A stretch of 64,000 bases of DNA from DASYKS01 sp031404815 (GTDB lineage: Bacteria > Acidobacteriota > Thermoanaerobaculia > Multivoradales > UBA5704): the NCBI GenBank assembly GCA_031404815.1, contig JANNIH010000013.1:52629-116628 (forward strand), read 5' to 3'. The position numbers and the translations under genes are program-made. The notes beneath the pieces are model-generated. The model saw only the letters and a list, made by a program, of their open reading frames with translations, was not told the DNA's origin and made no database searches. Each line of letters starts with the position of its first letter. The first letter of the stretch is position 1. Shown piece by piece: positions 63,234 through 64,000 of the stretch.

Positions 63234-63290
63234 AAGACGCCCCAGTCCGCCACCACGAAAGAACCGGGTCCACCGCCGTCGGGGCGTCTC
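63234..63290 (+). repeat. Hairpin repeat copy D
   Basis: 57 bp with ends AAGACGCCCC and GGGGCGTCTC, same orientation as A and B; its flanks match B for more than 150 bp. It abuts the broken end of the protease fragment. Confidence 0.85.
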
Positions 63291-63352
63291 CGCCGGCGGC
63301 ACCAGCGACGCGATCGGCCCGCCAGCCGCCCGACTGCTCCGACCTGCCCCCA

Positions 63353-63660
63353 ATTGCACGTGATCTACAGTTCGCGACCGATCTGCCCCAACTGCGCGTG
63401 GAAATTGAGGCCGAAAACGGCCTAGAATCAAGGCCTTGGAGAGGCAGCCGTCGGAAATGCCCTGATCTGGACGGAGGGATTGCGACTTCTCATTTTGGGC
63501 CTAGACATACGCTCGGGATCTTTCAGTAGCGTCGCGATCTGCGGCGGCGCCGATAGAGCGAAACTCGCCCGGGGCGAATCGGTCTGTTTTCGCGGCGGAG
63601 AAGCAAGGCGATGGTGGGGGTAACTTCTAGAACTGAAGGGGGTTGCGGGTACCGCACGAG
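63353..63660. other. Intergenic stretch without recognised gene
   Basis: Apart from the tail of the repeat D flank (to about 63385), I see no gene, hairpin or repeat of note here. Confidence 0.5.
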
Positions 63661-63726
63661 GGCCAGATCACCACTGTTCTGGCTAAGATCACCACTGTTC
63701 TGGCTCAGAACACCAGTGGGCTGGCC
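63661..63726. repeat. Mini-array, 21-bp period, three units
   Basis: GGCTAAGATCACCACTGTTC (63681 on, 21 bp with its last T) stands between a 20-bp near copy at 63661 and a diverged 21-bp copy at 63702 (GGCTCAGAACACCAGTGGGC). Same period as the three large arrays. Confidence 0.65.
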
Positions 63727-63815
63727 TCGATCGGCCCGGCCAACGAAAGCCCCGATTCGCCCTTGCGCTGCCGGGACCTCATTGGCGCCCCCTGTCGCCG
63801 CGGGTTGAAGAGGAA

Positions 63816-63863
63816 GAGACGCCCCGACGGCGGTGGACCCGGTTGGTTCGTGGTAGCGGACTG
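63816..63863 (-). repeat. Hairpin repeat copy E, interrupted
   Basis: It begins GAGACGCCCC and follows the core of copy C up to GCGGACTG (63863), then stops exactly where intron-like sequence begins. The missing GGGGCGTCTC end should lie beyond the right edge of the window. Confidence 0.7.
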
Positions 63864-64000
63864 CCGGGTAGACCTGGGTGGTTGCCCACCCAGGCCCCCC
63901 ACAGACCCGTACGTGCGGGACTACCGCATACGGTTCTTCAGGTCACGGGTTCGCTACGCGGCTTTCAGGCCGCATGACAGATTCTCAGGTTGGGTAGCGG
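63864..64000 (-). mobile_element. 3' end of a group II intron (partial)
   Basis: Read on the minus strand, GAACCGTATGCGGTAGTCC then CGCACGTACGGGTC folds like group II intron domain V: lower stem CCGTA/TACGG, a CG bulge after CGCA, upper stem GCGG/CCGC. It is followed by GGCCTGGGTGGGCAACCACC and CAGGTCTACCC, a domain VI hairpin with the branch-site-like CTAC near the end. The catalytic triad place reads AAC, not AGC. The rest, including any reverse transcriptase, is outside the window. Confidence 0.6.

Overview
The window is high-GC, densely packed bacterial DNA. Several things together suggest an Acidobacteriota-type chromosome, probably near Thermoanaerobaculia: an ECF sigma factor of the long 'X6' type followed by a Ser/Thr kinase with TPRs, a DhnA-type class I aldolase, a DUF1800/DUF1501 pair, a tryptophan-to-kynurenine pair, and double-glycine RiPP-like leaders. 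This placement is inference from gene content. No rRNA or tRNA gene was seen.

Layout. 1-8.4 kb: a partial secreted protein, a lipocalin-like protein, a sigma factor/kinase signalling pair, a secreted M12-like metalloprotease with a frameshift, and a short RiPP-like precursor. 8.5-13 kb: an accessory patch with two intergenic arrays of 21-bp period and a cluster of decayed toxin-antitoxin (TA) modules in which antitoxins survive and toxins are missing or cut. 13-19 kb: a 2-oxoacid dehydrogenase operon (E3, E1alpha, E1beta, E2) with a metallo-beta-lactamase-fold hydrolase upstream. 19-26 kb: a lanthipeptide-like precursor, an intact HicBA pair, aldolase, a class A beta-lactamase-like lipoprotein, an RNB exoribonuclease, a second ECF sigma factor, chorismate synthase and an RRM protein that seems to start at AUC.

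26.4-37.9 kb is the most interesting block. A tight minus-strand run encodes an acyl carrier protein, an active ketosynthase, a chain-length-factor-like partner (active Cys replaced by Glu), a flavin-dependent halogenase-like enzyme and a carotenoid-oxygenase-like enzyme. Beside it lie a DMT exporter, a sulfotransferase, a FOXRED2-like flavoprotein and a deiodinase-family protein whose active-site residue is an in-frame UGA (selenocysteine), followed by a well-placed bacterial SECIS-like hairpin. A pathway that makes, halogenates, sulfates and possibly dehalogenates a small molecule is a reasonable but untested reading.

38-53.4 kb is mostly housekeeping and cell-surface genes: a transporter, DUF1800/DUF1501, ComEC, a phospholipase D-like protein, TPR proteins, a polytopic membrane protein, kynureninase and tryptophan 2,3-dioxygenase. 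53.4-58.1 kb is a decayed defence patch: restriction-modification scraps at both ends, a RelE/ParE TA pair, a large nuclease-like/NTPase/helical-repeat gene with its ATPase core deleted, and a 21-bp-period array built as a two-armed inverted repeat. 58.1-62.5 kb holds an ATP-grasp enzyme, a gingipain-type C25 protease and a lipoprotein with a frameshift at a C10 tract. 62.5-64 kb holds five copies of a hairpin repeat, a protease fragment and, at the right edge, what looks like the 3' end of a group II intron inserted into one copy of the hairpin.
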